Source: Bacillus sp. HF117_J1_D
Lineage (GTDB): Bacteria > Bacillota > Bacilli > Bacillales > Bacillaceae_C
NCBI GenBank assembly: GCA_009928435.1
Contig: JAABNQ010000022.1
Span: 1 to 48,679, forward strand
DNA length: 48,679 nucleotides
Reading direction: 5' to 3'
In this document: in pieces, positions 33,595-41,833 of the stretch
How positions within the stretch are numbered: the stretch's first letter is position 1
Layout of the letters: each line of letters begins with the position of its first letter
Made by a program: the position numbers and the translations under genes
Notes under the pieces: generated by a model
Told to the model about the DNA's origin: nothing
The model's database searches: none
The model's input: the letters and a program-made list of their open reading frames with translations, nothing else

Positions 33595-33765
33595 GTTACC
33601 TGAGAGTTTAACTTCCATAAAGAAGTATTCCCCTTGGGTGGCCTCAAAAAGGCTCTCTCCAGAGACGCGTCCAAACGCGGTGCATTTACCTGAGAGATTG
33701 GATCCCATGGTTTTTTTGGGACTTGCTCCTTCGGTGCTAAACAAATAGTTTAGTCTCTCCCGCGA
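33594..33765 (-). promoter_or_regulatory. Tandem glycine riboswitch upstream of glyA
   Basis: Two aptamers on the minus strand. The first reads CGGGAGAGAC, AGCACCGAAGGAGCAAG and CAATCTCTCAGGTAAATG. The second reads TCTGGAGAGAGCC, GGCCACCCAAGGGGAAT and AAACTCTCAGGTAACAGGAC. Then comes an intrinsic terminator and the glyA ribosome site. The gap 33496-33849 is fully taken up by this control region. Confidence 0.93.
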
Positions 33766-33849
33766 TTGTCATTCGCAAAATTTTCACTTTTTATAAATAT
33801 AACTTATTGTTGAAAATTTGTCAAACGATTCTGATGAAGAAAAGTGGTT

Positions 33850-34518
33850 CTATTCCGCTTCAAAATCAGTATCGGTTTCATTGGCGACTACAAACTCCAA
33901 CCAATGTGAACTTTCGTCATTCACTAAGTACTTCAGTCCATCCCGGGCAGTTTGGGAAACAGTGTCATCCCCATCGCCATCAGGATTTGTCAGATTCAGA
34001 TCTTTCATTAATCCATCTATATCTTCTTTCGTCAATTCCGGATTTGAGGATTCCATTATAGCTCTGATCAAATCGAATGCAGTTTGGCGAGTAGAATCGC
34101 CTCCCTTTACTTCCAGCAGAACAGCCTTCAATTCCTCATTACCCGTTTTGGCCATTGCTGTAACTGCGTAATCTTCACTGAAGTCGAATCCCGCAGTGCT
34201 AAGACCTTTATCCCGATCGCGCCAGCTATAATCACCCATCTTGAAATCGACATCACCGCCGGAAGGAGCTTTTTCATTAAACCGGGCTTTAAACTCATCC
34301 ATCGTCAAACCGATTTGTTCATCTTTCAACTCAACCTTCTCCGTTTGTTCCTCTTGCCCCTCAGCTTTTTTATCTTTATTGTCATCCATCTTTTTCTCAG
34401 TATTCTCCGCTGCAGCCGGCGTTTCATTTGTATCCGTATCCGACTCGTTATTACCACATGCTGCAAGGCCTAATACTACGAACAGGCTTAGCAGTAATAC
34501 TGTCATTCTACTTTTCAA
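33850..34518 (-). CDS. Hypothetical lipoprotein
   Basis: A 222-residue secreted lipoprotein: signal peptide VLLLSLFVVLGLAACGN with the lipobox Cys at about residue 21, then an acidic/Lys-rich linker (residues 22-65) and a folded domain with DFKMGDYSWRDRDKGLSTAG. It starts at a TTG after GGAGAGGG. I do not recognise the domain; no catalytic motif is apparent. It lies between the glycine-controlled operon and the microcompartment operon in the same orientation, without evident link to either. Confidence 0.75.
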   Translation of the reverse strand: MKSRMTVLLLSLFVVLGLAACGNNESDTDTNETPAAAENTEKKMDDNKDKKAEGQEEQTEKVELKDEQIGLTMDEFKARFNEKAPSGGDVDFKMGDYSWRDRDKGLSTAGFDFSEDYAVTAMAKTGNEELKAVLLEVKGGDSTRQTAFDLIRAIMESSNPELTKEDIDGLMKDLNLTNPDGDGDDTVSQTARDGLKYLVNDESSHWLEFVVANETDTDFEAE

Positions 34519-34696
34519 TCAAACCCTCTCCAATCATTACATTTTCAACCTTCCCATCATACAAAAAGAGGATTTTAATTTCAATCATGAATTCCAAGAA
34601 ATCAAAAAACAAGAATTTTATACTATGTCTTATTGCTTATATCCTGTTATGGAACTTGACTCTTGTAAAAAAACCTGTCATGTCGATTCCGAAAAA

Positions 34697-34744
34697 TAAA
34701 AAAACACAAGGCTTCCTTAAAAAACTAAGGCCCTTGTGTTTTTC
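34697..34744. terminator. Terminator of the microcompartment operon
   Basis: ACACAAGGCTTCCTTA and TAAGGCCCTTGTGT form a hairpin with A/T runs on both sides, about 55 bases after the end of the last operon gene on the minus strand. The gap 34519-34799 holds nothing else recognisable. Confidence 0.8.
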
Positions 34745-34799
34745 TGTTTAACCCTCGAGTTCAACAATCCTGACTAGGATAACACCCTGTATCTGCTTA

Positions 34800-36146
34800 T
34801 CAGCTCGAAATTTTCATAATCGACGGGATTCTCTTTAATAGCCGCTTAATTGATTTATTTGATTCCTGGAGCACAAGGTCTCTATCAACCGTTTTGACGG
34901 TTCCTTTTTCCATGACAATTTTTCCGTTAATAATCGTTGATTCTACATCTGCCCTTGTTGCCGAATAAACGATTCTGGAGACCGGATCAACCTCGGCTGA
35001 CGGGAATGTGTGGAATTTGTTCAAATCAAGAATAGCGACATCCGCTTTCTTTCCGACTTCAAGACTGCCTATTTGATCTTCAAGCCCGACAGCCCTTGCA
35101 CCGCCGATCGTCGCCATTCTGAATATCGTTTTGGCGTCCATGATGGTCGGCCCGTGAATCGGCTTTTGAATGAGGGAGGCCATCCTCATTTCATTGAACA
35201 TATCGAGATTATTATTGCATGGCGCACCATCTGCGCCCAGGCTGAGATTGGCTCCCAGCTCAAGCATATCAGGCACATCTGCTATTCCTGATGCGAGCTT
35301 CAAGTTGGAGCCCGGACAATGGCTCATTTTGATGCCGCGCTCTTTGATAATCCGTTTTTCTTCATCATCCAGCCAGACGCAATGTGCAAGAATCAGCTTC
35401 TCGTTTGCAAGACCGATATGATCAAGATAAACGATGTTCCTCATTCCTCTTTGCTGTTCAACAATTTCGATTTCCTTCCGGTTTTCCGATGCATGCGTAT
35501 GCACTTTTACATCGTAATGGTTGGAAAGATCACGCACCTCTGTCAACAGCTCTTCGGTACAGGAAACAACAAACCGTGGGCAAAAAGCATATTGGATCCG
35601 TCCGTTGTCATATTGATTCCATTTTTCCAGCAGGTCAACACTTTGCTGGATCGACTTTGCCGTATCTTCCAGCAAAAGATCGGGTACATCATCTCCCATA
35701 TCCATCATCACTTTTCCGGCAAGGACTCGTATACCGCTTTCGGCCATAGCCTGAAAGGCAGAATCGGTATGGTTGACCGTTTCCATGTCCACAATGGTCG
35801 TTGTTCCGCTTTGGATCAATTCCCCCAAACCCAGCATAGCTGAATAATAGCTTGATTCTTCATCATGTGAAGCTTCCAGCGGCCAAATCCTTTTTTGAAG
35901 CCAATCCATCAGCTCCAGATCATCGGCCTGTCCCCGGAACAACGTTTGGCAGAGATGAATATGCGTCTGGATAAATCCCGGGATAACGGTCTTATTTGTC
36001 GCATCAATTACCCGATCAGCCTGATTACCCAAATCCTTGCCAATACCTTTGATTTTATCATCCACAATCAGCAAATCACCTTGAATAATCTCCTCTTGGG
36101 CATTCATGGTCACGATTTGCGCATTTTTGATCAGTATGCTGGGCAT
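34800..36146 (-). CDS. Amidohydrolase, guanine/aminohydrolase (TrzN/MtaD-like) deaminase
   Basis: A 448-residue mononuclear-Zn deaminase of the amidohydrolase superfamily. It has HxH in THIHLCQTLFRG (H62, H64), HTHASEN (H216/H218, E221), LILAHCVWL (H255) and LGADGAPCNN (D306), so the active site is complete. Relatives deaminate guanine, 8-oxoguanine, adenosine derivatives or triazines. In this operon, guanine to xanthine is the natural reading. Deamination of an aminoimidazole is an alternative. It is the last gene of the 15-gene microcompartment operon, 21 bases after the M20 gene, and is followed by a terminator. It has no encapsulation-peptide-like extension. Confidence 0.85.
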   Translation of the reverse strand: MPSILIKNAQIVTMNAQEEIIQGDLLIVDDKIKGIGKDLGNQADRVIDATNKTVIPGFIQTHIHLCQTLFRGQADDLELMDWLQKRIWPLEASHDEESSYYSAMLGLGELIQSGTTTIVDMETVNHTDSAFQAMAESGIRVLAGKVMMDMGDDVPDLLLEDTAKSIQQSVDLLEKWNQYDNGRIQYAFCPRFVVSCTEELLTEVRDLSNHYDVKVHTHASENRKEIEIVEQQRGMRNIVYLDHIGLANEKLILAHCVWLDDEEKRIIKERGIKMSHCPGSNLKLASGIADVPDMLELGANLSLGADGAPCNNNLDMFNEMRMASLIQKPIHGPTIMDAKTIFRMATIGGARAVGLEDQIGSLEVGKKADVAILDLNKFHTFPSAEVDPVSRIVYSATRADVESTIINGKIVMEKGTVKTVDRDLVLQESNKSIKRLLKRIPSIMKISS

Positions 36147-36167
36147 GCCATCTTTCCCTCTCTCCCT

Positions 36168-37304
36168 TTATATATTGCTTTCCTCTTTTGAAAATTTCAC
36201 TGCCAACTCCTTATAAAAGTCGACGGACCTTAAATAGGCTTGGATATCAACGTATTCATTGGGCTGATGGGCGAGGCTTTCATCGCCGGGGCCATAAATG
36301 AGCGTTGGGATCCGGCTTTCCGGATTTAATACAGCAGCATCCGTATAATAGGAGACTCCGTATAAAGAATCCTGTTTCTTCAAGTCCAATGCCAGGCGGA
36401 TCAACTTATCCGACTCATCTGTTAAAATGGCCGGCCGGTCCAATTGAAGATTGACCGAAAAGTCCGGGGAGCCTTCTTCCGAAAACAGTTCGTTCAAATT
36501 GTTTTTAATTTCAGTGAGTAATTGTTCGTGGGATTGAGGAGGTACAGATCTGATATCCACAGACATGCTGCAGCGGTCAGGAATGACATTCGTTTGGACT
36601 CCCCCATTTATTTTCGTTACAGCCAAACTGCTGTCGCCAAGTGGTTCTGCAGATATTTTCCATTTTTTCTTTAATGAATCAAGCATGTCTATCACCTTAT
36701 GCATCCACTCGACTGCATTGATTCCCTTATCCGGCATGGAGCCGTGTGCCGTTTTTCCAATCGTGACAATTTCTATCCATAAGGCGCCTTTATGTCCTAT
36801 GACGACTTTTTCATTGGTCGGTTCGCCGATCACCAAGCCTTCGGCATTTTCCATCGTTTCGTTTTCCAAATATGTCCGGGCTCCGCAACTGTCTACTTCC
36901 TCACCTGCAGTTGCCAGAAAAACGATTTCATTCGGAAGCTTTCTTCCTTCCTTAAACAATGATTCCACAGCCAGGTACATGGCGGCAAGACCGCTTTTCA
37001 TATCGGATGCACCGCGTCCATACAGCTTATCTCCTGCTATTTCTCCGGAAAAAGGAGAGTACATCCACGGCTGCTCCCCCGGCAACACCGTATCCATGTG
37101 CCCACAAAAGATCAGCTTTCCATCACTTTCACCTTTTAAACGGATCTCAAAATTGCTCCTGCCTGGCTCAACCTGAATTATTTTGTAAGGGATGCCGGCT
37201 GATTCACATCTTTCAGCCAGCATTTTTGATACTTTATCTTCATTTCCGGGCGGGTTGGAGCTGTCAATTTGAATCATTTCCTGCAAAAACCGGACAGCAT
37301 CCAT
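36168..37304 (-). CDS. M20-family metallodeacylase (ArgE/DapE-like)
   Basis: A 378-residue dinuclear Zn hydrolase with FCGHMDTVLPGE, LYGRGASDMKSGLAAM, the catalytic Glu pair in TAGEEVDSCGA, GEPTNEKVVIGHKGALW, and a C-terminal LAHQPNEYVDI. It cleaves an N-acyl amino acid. Its ATG directly abuts the TGA of the DUF1989 gene, so the two are coupled. In the pathway I infer, it would release formate and glycine from N-formylglycine. A general peptidase or acetyl-amino-acid deacylase cannot be excluded. Confidence 0.87.
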   Translation of the reverse strand: MDAVRFLQEMIQIDSSNPPGNEDKVSKMLAERCESAGIPYKIIQVEPGRSNFEIRLKGESDGKLIFCGHMDTVLPGEQPWMYSPFSGEIAGDKLYGRGASDMKSGLAAMYLAVESLFKEGRKLPNEIVFLATAGEEVDSCGARTYLENETMENAEGLVIGEPTNEKVVIGHKGALWIEIVTIGKTAHGSMPDKGINAVEWMHKVIDMLDSLKKKWKISAEPLGDSSLAVTKINGGVQTNVIPDRCSMSVDIRSVPPQSHEQLLTEIKNNLNELFSEEGSPDFSVNLQLDRPAILTDESDKLIRLALDLKKQDSLYGVSYYTDAAVLNPESRIPTLIYGPGDESLAHQPNEYVDIQAYLRSVDFYKELAVKFSKEESNI

Positions 37305-37925
37305 TCAATTCGCCTCCACAATCTGCATTTTAAGGGAGGTCACCTTAAAGCCATTTACCGGAGCCATGTCCTGTGAACAGGTTGAACAAGCAATGACAAC
37401 TTCTTCAAGAGCTTTCAGGCGGACATAGTCGCCGGGCTTGGACAGCGGTTCATGGATTTCATAATCCCCCTGGTCATCCAATACATTATTCATAAATAAG
37501 TTGATTGGATCAGGGACCGGTTCATTTCCTAAGCCGAACTCCCTTAGTGCTTTATTCAAGTTATCATGACAGTTAGGATGGTCTTCCATGCCAAAGTCAA
37601 TTTTATAGCGGTAATAGTCACATGCAGGGAAAAAGAAATCATGTTTTCCGACTGTATCTTCAACAAATGCCATTAGTGGGCGGCGTCTGTTACTGTATAA
37701 AACATCCCCTGGCTTCAAGCGAATACTGCTAAGGGAAGCTCTCATATGAACAGGTGAAACAAATTCCTTTGGATCGTTTCTGTTGAAACAAACAAAATCG
37801 CCGACCTGCTTTCCTTCCATATCAATGATAATCAGTTCTTCTCCTGGTTTTAGCAATGCTCCTCTGCCTTCATACGGTGGGATAATTATTTCTTCCCTGA
37901 TTCGTTCCTGCGCTGAATTCACCAC
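37305..37925 (-). CDS. DUF1989 (urea carboxylase-associated / carboxyguanidine deiminase-like) protein
   Basis: A 206-residue DUF1989 protein (GRGALLKPGEELIIIDMEGK, QVGDFVCFN, DYYRYKIDFGMEDHPNCHDN, CSTCSQDMAPVNG), full length. Members of this family (CgdA/CgdB) act on carboxyguanidine, removing ammonia from an amidine group. Usually two subunits occur together with urea carboxylase; here there is one, and no carboxylase. Formiminoglycine, the expected intermediate here, is also an amidine, so a formimino-deiminase role is my inference. The start is a GTG after GAAGAGGTG. It lies between the cyclase and M20 genes. Confidence 0.85.
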   Translation of the reverse strand: MVNSAQERIREEIIIPPYEGRGALLKPGEELIIIDMEGKQVGDFVCFNRNDPKEFVSPVHMRASLSSIRLKPGDVLYSNRRRPLMAFVEDTVGKHDFFFPACDYYRYKIDFGMEDHPNCHDNLNKALREFGLGNEPVPDPINLFMNNVLDDQGDYEIHEPLSKPGDYVRLKALEEVVIACSTCSQDMAPVNGFKVTSLKMQIVEAN

Positions 37926-37950
37926 CTAAAAACACCTCTTCCTTAGTTGT

Positions 37951-38634
37951 TTAATCGATAAATAAAGCCACCGCTCTGATTGGCGATCCTGTCCCTTCCC
38001 TAATCTTAAGTGGTAAACCGAAATATAGGAAACGCATTCCAGCAACCTGATCTAGGTTGATAAGGTTTTCCGTATTGGATATTCCATACTCTCGGCAAAC
38101 CAGGTGGCCTGAATACCGGTCATCCTTCGGATTGTCAACAGAGGGGGAATCAATGCCAATATTGACCACACCTCTTTCAGCAAGCCATTTAGCCCCTTCG
38201 TAATTTAAACCTGTATAACGAATCAGCCACTCATCTGTTCCAAATTTCCGATTATAATGACCCGTATATAAAAGGACAATATCTCCTTTTTCAAGAACTT
38301 GCTGTGATTTTTGTAATGCTGACTCGAGATCACTTGGCGTGATATAGCCATCCGGGGATACATGCGACACATCCAGACAGACAGCAGGACCATAATAATA
38401 TTCAAGGGGCATATCATTTATATATTTACCGTTTGGATCGAATTCGTACGTTGCATCAGTATGTGTACCGCCATGTTCGTTAATCAGAATATTGTTTGTG
38501 GCAAATTCAAAACCGATTTTTTTCAAACTCTCTTCATGGGAAATGTTCTGCCAAATATGTGTGGGCTGGTGCAGTGGAAATATCGGCATCCCCTGATAAA
38601 TTTCCTGTGAAAGGTCAACCAGTCTAATCCCCAT
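37951..38634 (-). CDS. Cyclase-family metal hydrolase (PF04199, KynB/isatin hydrolase-like)
   Basis: A 227-residue metal-dependent hydrolase with the family motif NEHGGTHTDATYEF and the N-terminal VDLSQEIYQGMPIFP. Kynurenine formamidase and isatin hydrolase are characterised relatives; the latter opens a five-membered lactam ring. That reaction type resembles opening 4-imidazolone to formiminoglycine, so I propose it as the imidazolonase of this pathway. I chose the ATG at 38634, where AAGGAGG precedes it, instead of a longer frame to 38679 that overlaps the deaminase gene. Confidence 0.86.
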   Translation of the reverse strand: MGIRLVDLSQEIYQGMPIFPLHQPTHIWQNISHEESLKKIGFEFATNNILINEHGGTHTDATYEFDPNGKYINDMPLEYYYGPAVCLDVSHVSPDGYITPSDLESALQKSQQVLEKGDIVLLYTGHYNRKFGTDEWLIRYTGLNYEGAKWLAERGVVNIGIDSPSVDNPKDDRYSGHLVCREYGISNTENLINLDQVAGMRFLYFGLPLKIREGTGSPIRAVALFID

Positions 38635-38650
38635 TTCAGCTGCCTCCTTT

Positions 38651-40462
38651 CTATTCCACAATCGGGGAAAGTACTTCAAATTTATCTACATCGATTAACC
38701 CCATATCCGTAATCTTCCATTCCGGGCTTGTGACAAGTGACCAGAAGGACAGATGCATGAATGGTACAGGTATCCCGCATCCCAGCTCGGATTCCGCCAG
38801 CTTTGTCAGTTCTGTGATTTTTTCACTCACTTCTTGTCCGCTCAATTCATCCGTAATTAGGCCTCCAACCCTCAACGGAAGGTCTCCGACTACTTTTCCG
38901 TCCTTAATCATCGCGATTCCTCCATCCATCGAGATGACCCTGTTTACGGCCGTTACCATGTCTTCATAATTTGTGCCTGTAACAATAATATTGTGTGTAT
39001 CATGAGCCACACTTTCCGCGATTGCCCCACTTTGAAGATTAAAGCCATTCAAAAATGCTTTTCCAATATTCCCTGTCCTTCCATGTCTTTCAACAACAAT
39101 GAGTGGAAGAACATCCTGTTGAAGGCATGGTTGGACAACACCGCCGGAAACATTCAGATTAAATTCCTGCGCACTTGTCAAGTTTTGGAACGGAATAGCA
39201 ACGATTGAACGAACACGGGCACGGCTTCCATTCGCTTTAATCTGAAGGTCTTCCACTTTGACATGCCCTCTTTTAACAGACTTTTTAACACTTTCCGGAT
39301 AAGTATATGAACCAAGGTCAATCGTCAATTGGCCTCTTTCCGCTGCCAGACTTCCGCTGAGATAAACCTGGTCAATGATCATTTCATTCAAGTTGCTGAT
39401 AATCGCAATATTAGCACGCTTCCCTGGAGCTAAGATTCCGACATCCTTAAATCCAAAGTGAGTTGCCGGATTGATTGTTCCCATTTGGATAGCTTCGACC
39501 GGGTCTACTCCCTGAGCGATTGTGCGTCTAATAATGTCATTCATATGACCGTCCTTCAGCAAATCCTCCGGAACCATATCATCCGAGACAAGGATCGCAC
39601 GTCTTGAATCCATCCCTTCTTCAGTGATGGCCCGGATACATTCGGCCATATTTCTTTGGGAAGAGCCTTCCCTCATAAACACACTGACTCCATAACGAAG
39701 CTTTTCCACCATTTCTTCTTTTGTTGTTGTTTCATGGCATGATACGTGTCCGCCTCCGCTGATGATATGCGCAGCCAGCTCTTTTCCAAATAAAGCTGGA
39801 GCATTTCCTTCAACCGTTTTGCCAATACTTTCAGCATAGGATACAGCTGCAACGAGATCATCGATCAGTTCAGGTGCATTCTCATAAACTGGTCCGATAT
39901 TACTAAAGCTTTGAATCTCTCCGATTCCCTGAACATAAGAATCATTTAGCAGCTCTTCCATGTGGGAGGAATTCACATCAAAGCCAGCGGTCTCAAGCCC
40001 AGGAGCATCCGGTACAGCACAAGGCACGGTAAAATAAATCTGATTTGGCAAGGTCTTGGCTTCCTTAATCATTTCCTGCATCCCGTGTACTCCCAACACG
40101 TTCCCAATTTCATGCGGGTCAGCTACGATAGTAGTGGTACCTGTAGGTATGGATAAACGCGAAAATTCCGTACAAGTTAACATCGCGCTCTCAAAGTGCA
40201 TGTGTGAATCAATAAAACCAGGCGATATAAACTTTCCTTTAACAGCTTCAACTTTCGTCCTGCTGCCAATCAAAGCGCTAGCGTCTCCAACCATCAGTAT
40301 GTACTCGCCTTTTATTGCCACATCTGCTTCATATATTTCCCTTGTGACCGTATTGATCACATAACCGTCCTTTAGGACAATATCCGCATACTGGTTGGAA
40401 TCCAGGAGGACGTCGATCAGTTTTCGATACTGAACAGCCTTCTTTATATTTTCAGCCTTCAT
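38651..40462 (-). CDS. Adenine deaminase-family protein with altered metal site
   Basis: A 603-residue member of the AdeC/Ade family (amidohydrolase superfamily, deaminates adenine to hypoxanthine). It has GFIDSHMHFESAM (H87, H89), GIGEIQSF (E182), CHETTTKEE (H243), LVSDDMVPEDLL (D294/D295) and the C-terminal Ade domain (AHDTHNIIVTGTN). Where adenine deaminases have GHAPG, this protein reads GNAPA, so the expected fifth-strand His ligand is Asn220. The function may therefore be deamination of a different ring, such as 4-aminoimidazole. It is the first enzyme after the shell genes, with GGTGGAG before the ATG. Confidence 0.85.
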   Translation of the reverse strand: MKAENIKKAVQYRKLIDVLLDSNQYADIVLKDGYVINTVTREIYEADVAIKGEYILMVGDASALIGSRTKVEAVKGKFISPGFIDSHMHFESAMLTCTEFSRLSIPTGTTTIVADPHEIGNVLGVHGMQEMIKEAKTLPNQIYFTVPCAVPDAPGLETAGFDVNSSHMEELLNDSYVQGIGEIQSFSNIGPVYENAPELIDDLVAAVSYAESIGKTVEGNAPALFGKELAAHIISGGGHVSCHETTTKEEMVEKLRYGVSVFMREGSSQRNMAECIRAITEEGMDSRRAILVSDDMVPEDLLKDGHMNDIIRRTIAQGVDPVEAIQMGTINPATHFGFKDVGILAPGKRANIAIISNLNEMIIDQVYLSGSLAAERGQLTIDLGSYTYPESVKKSVKRGHVKVEDLQIKANGSRARVRSIVAIPFQNLTSAQEFNLNVSGGVVQPCLQQDVLPLIVVERHGRTGNIGKAFLNGFNLQSGAIAESVAHDTHNIIVTGTNYEDMVTAVNRVISMDGGIAMIKDGKVVGDLPLRVGGLITDELSGQEVSEKITELTKLAESELGCGIPVPFMHLSFWSLVTSPEWKITDMGLIDVDKFEVLSPIVE

Positions 40463-40488
40463 ATTTCACTCTCCACCCTTCTCCTCTC

Positions 40489-40752
40489 TCATTCCAAACT
40501 ATCTATAATTCCTACTATTGCTGCATCCACAGGAGCTTCCTTGTTATGAATGGCCCTTGATGCCATACTTCCCTTGACAAAGATAACTTTTTCGCCGATT
40601 CCTGCTCCGACTGTATCAACGGTAATAACGGGCTGAGAATCCAATGGGATACCATCTAGGCCGATTGGCTGCGTAACCAGTAACTTTGTCCCTACTAATC
40701 TTTCATCTTTTCTGGTTGCTGTGACTCTCCCAACTACGATTCCCATTTCCAT
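40489..40752 (-). CDS. BMC-P pentameric vertex protein (EutN/CcmL family)
   Basis: An 87-residue EutN/CcmL-type protein (MGIVVGRVTATRKDERLVGT, PVITVDTVGAGIGEKVIFV). Five copies cap the vertices of a microcompartment shell. I chose the ATG at 40752 with GGGAG upstream; the coding region overlaps the end of the preceding flavoprotein-like gene by 50 bases. It is the only BMC-P gene in the window, which is enough for closure of one shell type. Confidence 0.93.
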   Translation of the reverse strand: MEMGIVVGRVTATRKDERLVGTKLLVTQPIGLDGIPLDSQPVITVDTVGAGIGEKVIFVKGSMASRAIHNKEAPVDAAIVGIIDSLE

Positions 40753-41521
40753 AGAGTTCTCCCGCCCTTTCTTCGCTGATTTCAATTTGATATTCCTGCG
40801 CAACATCTCGTGCCAACGGTGTGATGATTATTCCCTGTCCCCCCACCGGAATGAGCCGTTCCCCTGCTTCTGCATGCCGTTTAATCATTTCAGCAGTTAT
40901 GACCTGTTTGTCTTTTTTCAAAGCGGCCGATTTGAAATATGTTTGAAGCTGTTCAGCGTTTTTGATCAACTGAATCCCAAAGCCTCCCAGCCGCTGAAGT
41001 CGTTTTTTCATTTCATGTTTTAAAAAAGGAGATCCTTGGTTCAACCCCGCTTCCTTCCATATAAAATGGTAAGGATCTGCCCCGGCAGAGTTTGCACTAA
41101 CTTTCTTTCCACTCATCAATGCCCATAATAAGAGTCTGATAGGAGCCTGTTTATCATTGAAATTTAATAAATCCGATACTATAGAAAAAGGCAAGACCGG
41201 AATGTAAAAATAGTCCACTTTCTCTTTCCGCCTTTCTGCCTCCTCCAATGAGATCCAATCATCGATTCCCGCCTTGCGGGCAAGGACTGAAAGATGTAAC
41301 TGATCAAGAACCGCCTGATCGGGGCATACTTGGATTCTTAAATGTCTGCCGTAACTCTTCTTCAATTCTTTTAAATCTTTTAAGCCCTCATCTATCCCTT
41401 TCATATGATAGAAAAGGAGAGCAAGCACTGTTTTAGGGCGCCTCGCAATGCTGCTCATATTTCTGCATAACAACTCCTGCAAAGTCGACTCTGCCAAAGC
41501 GCTTTGCCGGTTAGCAAACAC
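40703..41521 (-). CDS. Microcompartment-associated flavoprotein-like protein
   Basis: A 272-residue soluble protein. The middle (IPVLPFSIVSDLLNFNDKQA, LLWALMSGKKVSANSAGADP) resembles flavin-binding decarboxylase-fold proteins (PF02441) seen in several microcompartment loci. The C-terminus (ITAEMIKRHAEAGERLIPVG, IITPLARDVAQEY) resembles a small recurring tail of such proteins. The N-terminal LAESTLQELLCRNM could be an amphipathic targeting helix. It begins at a GTG after AAAGGTGA and sits between BMC-H and BMC-P genes. Its reaction is unknown; a role with prenylated or ordinary flavin is possible. Confidence 0.6.
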   Translation of the reverse strand: MFANRQSALAESTLQELLCRNMSSIARRPKTVLALLFYHMKGIDEGLKDLKELKKSYGRHLRIQVCPDQAVLDQLHLSVLARKAGIDDWISLEEAERRKEKVDYFYIPVLPFSIVSDLLNFNDKQAPIRLLLWALMSGKKVSANSAGADPYHFIWKEAGLNQGSPFLKHEMKKRLQRLGGFGIQLIKNAEQLQTYFKSAALKKDKQVITAEMIKRHAEAGERLIPVGGQGIIITPLARDVAQEYQIEISEERAGELYGNGNRSWESHSNQKR

Positions 41522-41523
41522 GT

Positions 41524-41805
41524 TTATTCACCTTTTGAAAGAAGCGCACGCTCAACCTCGCTGTGCGGTCTTGGAATAACATGGACACTAATTAGCTCCC
41601 CTACGCGGCTTGCTGCGTCCGCACCTGCATCCGTCGCAGCTTTGACCGCACCTACATCCCCTCGCACCATAACTGTTACAAGTCCGAATCCTACTTTTTC
41701 ATAACCGCAAATTTCTACGTTTGCCGCCTTTACCATCGCATCTGCCGCTTCAACAGCACCTACCAGCCCCTTTGTTTCCACCAATCCTAAAGCTTCTCCA
41801 CCCAT
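41524..41805 (-). CDS. BMC-H hexameric shell protein
   Basis: A single-domain BMC protein of 93 residues ([55 protein letters not shown]), forming the hexagonal tiles of the shell. The starter ATG follows GGAGG. It lies 2 bases from the flavoprotein-like gene downstream. Confidence 0.95.
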   Translation of the reverse strand: MGGEALGLVETKGLVGAVEAADAMVKAANVEICGYEKVGFGLVTVMVRGDVGAVKAATDAGADAASRVGELISVHVIPRPHSEVERALLSKGE

Positions 41806-41833
41806 ATGAAAAACCTCCTATATTTAAATTTAT

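Noticed and set aside
34800-36146. Triazine (atrazine-type) chlorohydrolase
   Set aside because: TrzN-like sequence features are shared by guanine and related deaminases, and no other triazine genes are present. The purine context is the simpler reading.
37305-37925. Guanidine degradation (carboxyguanidine deiminase) as the function
   Set aside because: Only one DUF1989 protein is present and there is no urea/guanidine carboxylase, allophanate hydrolase or guanidine riboswitch in the window.
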